From Tahibacter harae (lineage in GTDB: Bacteria > Pseudomonadota > Gammaproteobacteria > Xanthomonadales > Rhodanobacteraceae): 64,000 bases of DNA. This document shows, piece after piece, positions 63,688 through 64,000 of the stretch. Position numbers and translations under genes: made by a program. The notes under the pieces are model-generated. The model saw only the letters and a list, made by a program, of their open reading frames with translations. It did not search any database and was not told the origin of the DNA. Position 1 is the stretch's first letter. Each line of letters starts with the position of its first letter. The DNA lies in assembly GCF_024437735.1 (NCBI RefSeq), contig NZ_JANFQO010000009.1:157713-221712 (forward strand), read 5' to 3'.

Positions 63688-64000
63688 TCACTCCAGCTCC
63701 TGCCACCGCCCATAGGCCGCATCCAGCTCGGCCTGGGTATCGGCCAGCTTCTGGTTGGCAGCCACGATGGCACCGGCCGGCTGTTGAAAAAATGCCGATT
63801 CGTTCATCGCCGCGGTCTGCGCGGCAATGCTGCTTTCCAGCTGCTCTATGCGCTGCGGCAGCTGTTCCAGCTCGCGCTGCTCCTTGTAGCTGAGCTTGCG
63901 TTTCGCCGGTGCCGCCGGTGCAGGCGCCGCCGCGGGCGCGGGCGCCGCGGGCTTGGCGGCGGCGCCGCTGCCGCGGGCGCCGCCGCGCGGCGTCGGGCGC
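63688..64000 (-). CDS. uup: ABC-F ATPase Uup, C-terminal part only
   Basis: The visible 104 codons are the end of the protein; the start lies beyond the right edge. It shows an Ala/Pro-rich linker followed by KRKLSYKEQRELEQLPQRIE and a helix with LADTQAELDAAYGRWQELE, the C-terminal coiled-coil DNA-binding domain typical of Uup. The ATPase domains are not in the window, so the assignment rests on this tail. Uup affects precise transposon excision and ribosome function in E. coli. Confidence 0.8.
   Translation of the reverse strand, partial: RPTPRGGARGSGAAAKPAAPAPAAAPAPAAPAKRKLSYKEQRELEQLPQRIEQLESSIAAQTAAMNESAFFQQPAGAIVAANQKLADTQAELDAAYGRWQELE

Overview
The window is a high-GC chromosomal segment of a gammaproteobacterium. 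It most likely belongs to the Lysobacterales (Xanthomonadales), close to the Rhodanobacteraceae/Lysobacteraceae. The evidence is the gene order tsf-rpsB / map / glnD-dapD-arsC-like-dapE, an ACE-like M2 peptidase, a perfect CRP/Clp-type site in front of a secreted peptidase, and intergenic DNA full of GGATTCG heptamers and CCCTCTCCCCC hairpins. No phage, insertion sequence, tRNA, rRNA or CRISPR array was seen.

Layout. 0-6 kb: end of a TrpR-like gene, a long non-coding stretch with a hairpin repeat, a 7TM-DISM GGDEF diguanylate cyclase, and a secreted M14 carboxypeptidase behind a Clp-type operator. 5.9-10.4 kb (minus strand): a YgaP/YgaV-like rhodanese and persulfide-sensor pair, then hisS coupled to an enlarged histidine ammonia-lyase. 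10.8-25.5 kb: rhlE, a membrane acyltransferase, dcp, a response regulator, rhomboid protease, M2 peptidase, Bcr/CflA exporter, a SEC-C protein, crcB and parC. The M2, M3, M14 and rhomboid peptidases suggest a peptide-degrading life style.

26-31.6 kb (minus strand) is a signalling operon: an ECF sigma factor, a transmembrane Ser/Thr kinase with a DUF4384-like sensor end, and an exported TPR-CHAT caspase-like protein. A LysR regulator and a penicillin acylase follow on the plus strand.

35.5-47.7 kb (minus strand) is an export cluster. It holds two tandem pentaheme cytochromes c, a lipoprotein coupled to one of them, a reduced copper-amine-oxidase-like protein, and three paralogues of an unrecognised secreted family. 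It sits directly behind, and overlaps, the dap operon. 47.7-58.6 kb is housekeeping (dapE, arsC-like, dapD, glnD, map, rpsB, tsf), with one large secreted ELWxxDGT-repeat protein placed between map and rpsB. 59-64 kb holds two tandem secreted paralogues with a shared upstream motif, a second diguanylate cyclase, a TfoX-N protein with a histone-like tail, and the end of uup.

The strongest new signals are: a shared extreme C-terminal motif ([IL]-F-x-D-[DG]-F-x) on five exported proteins from four different families; the cytochrome/amine-oxidase-like cluster; the sigma-kinase-CHAT operon; a run of five tandem terminator-like hairpins after tsf; and a composite intergenic repeat present as two inverted full-length copies.
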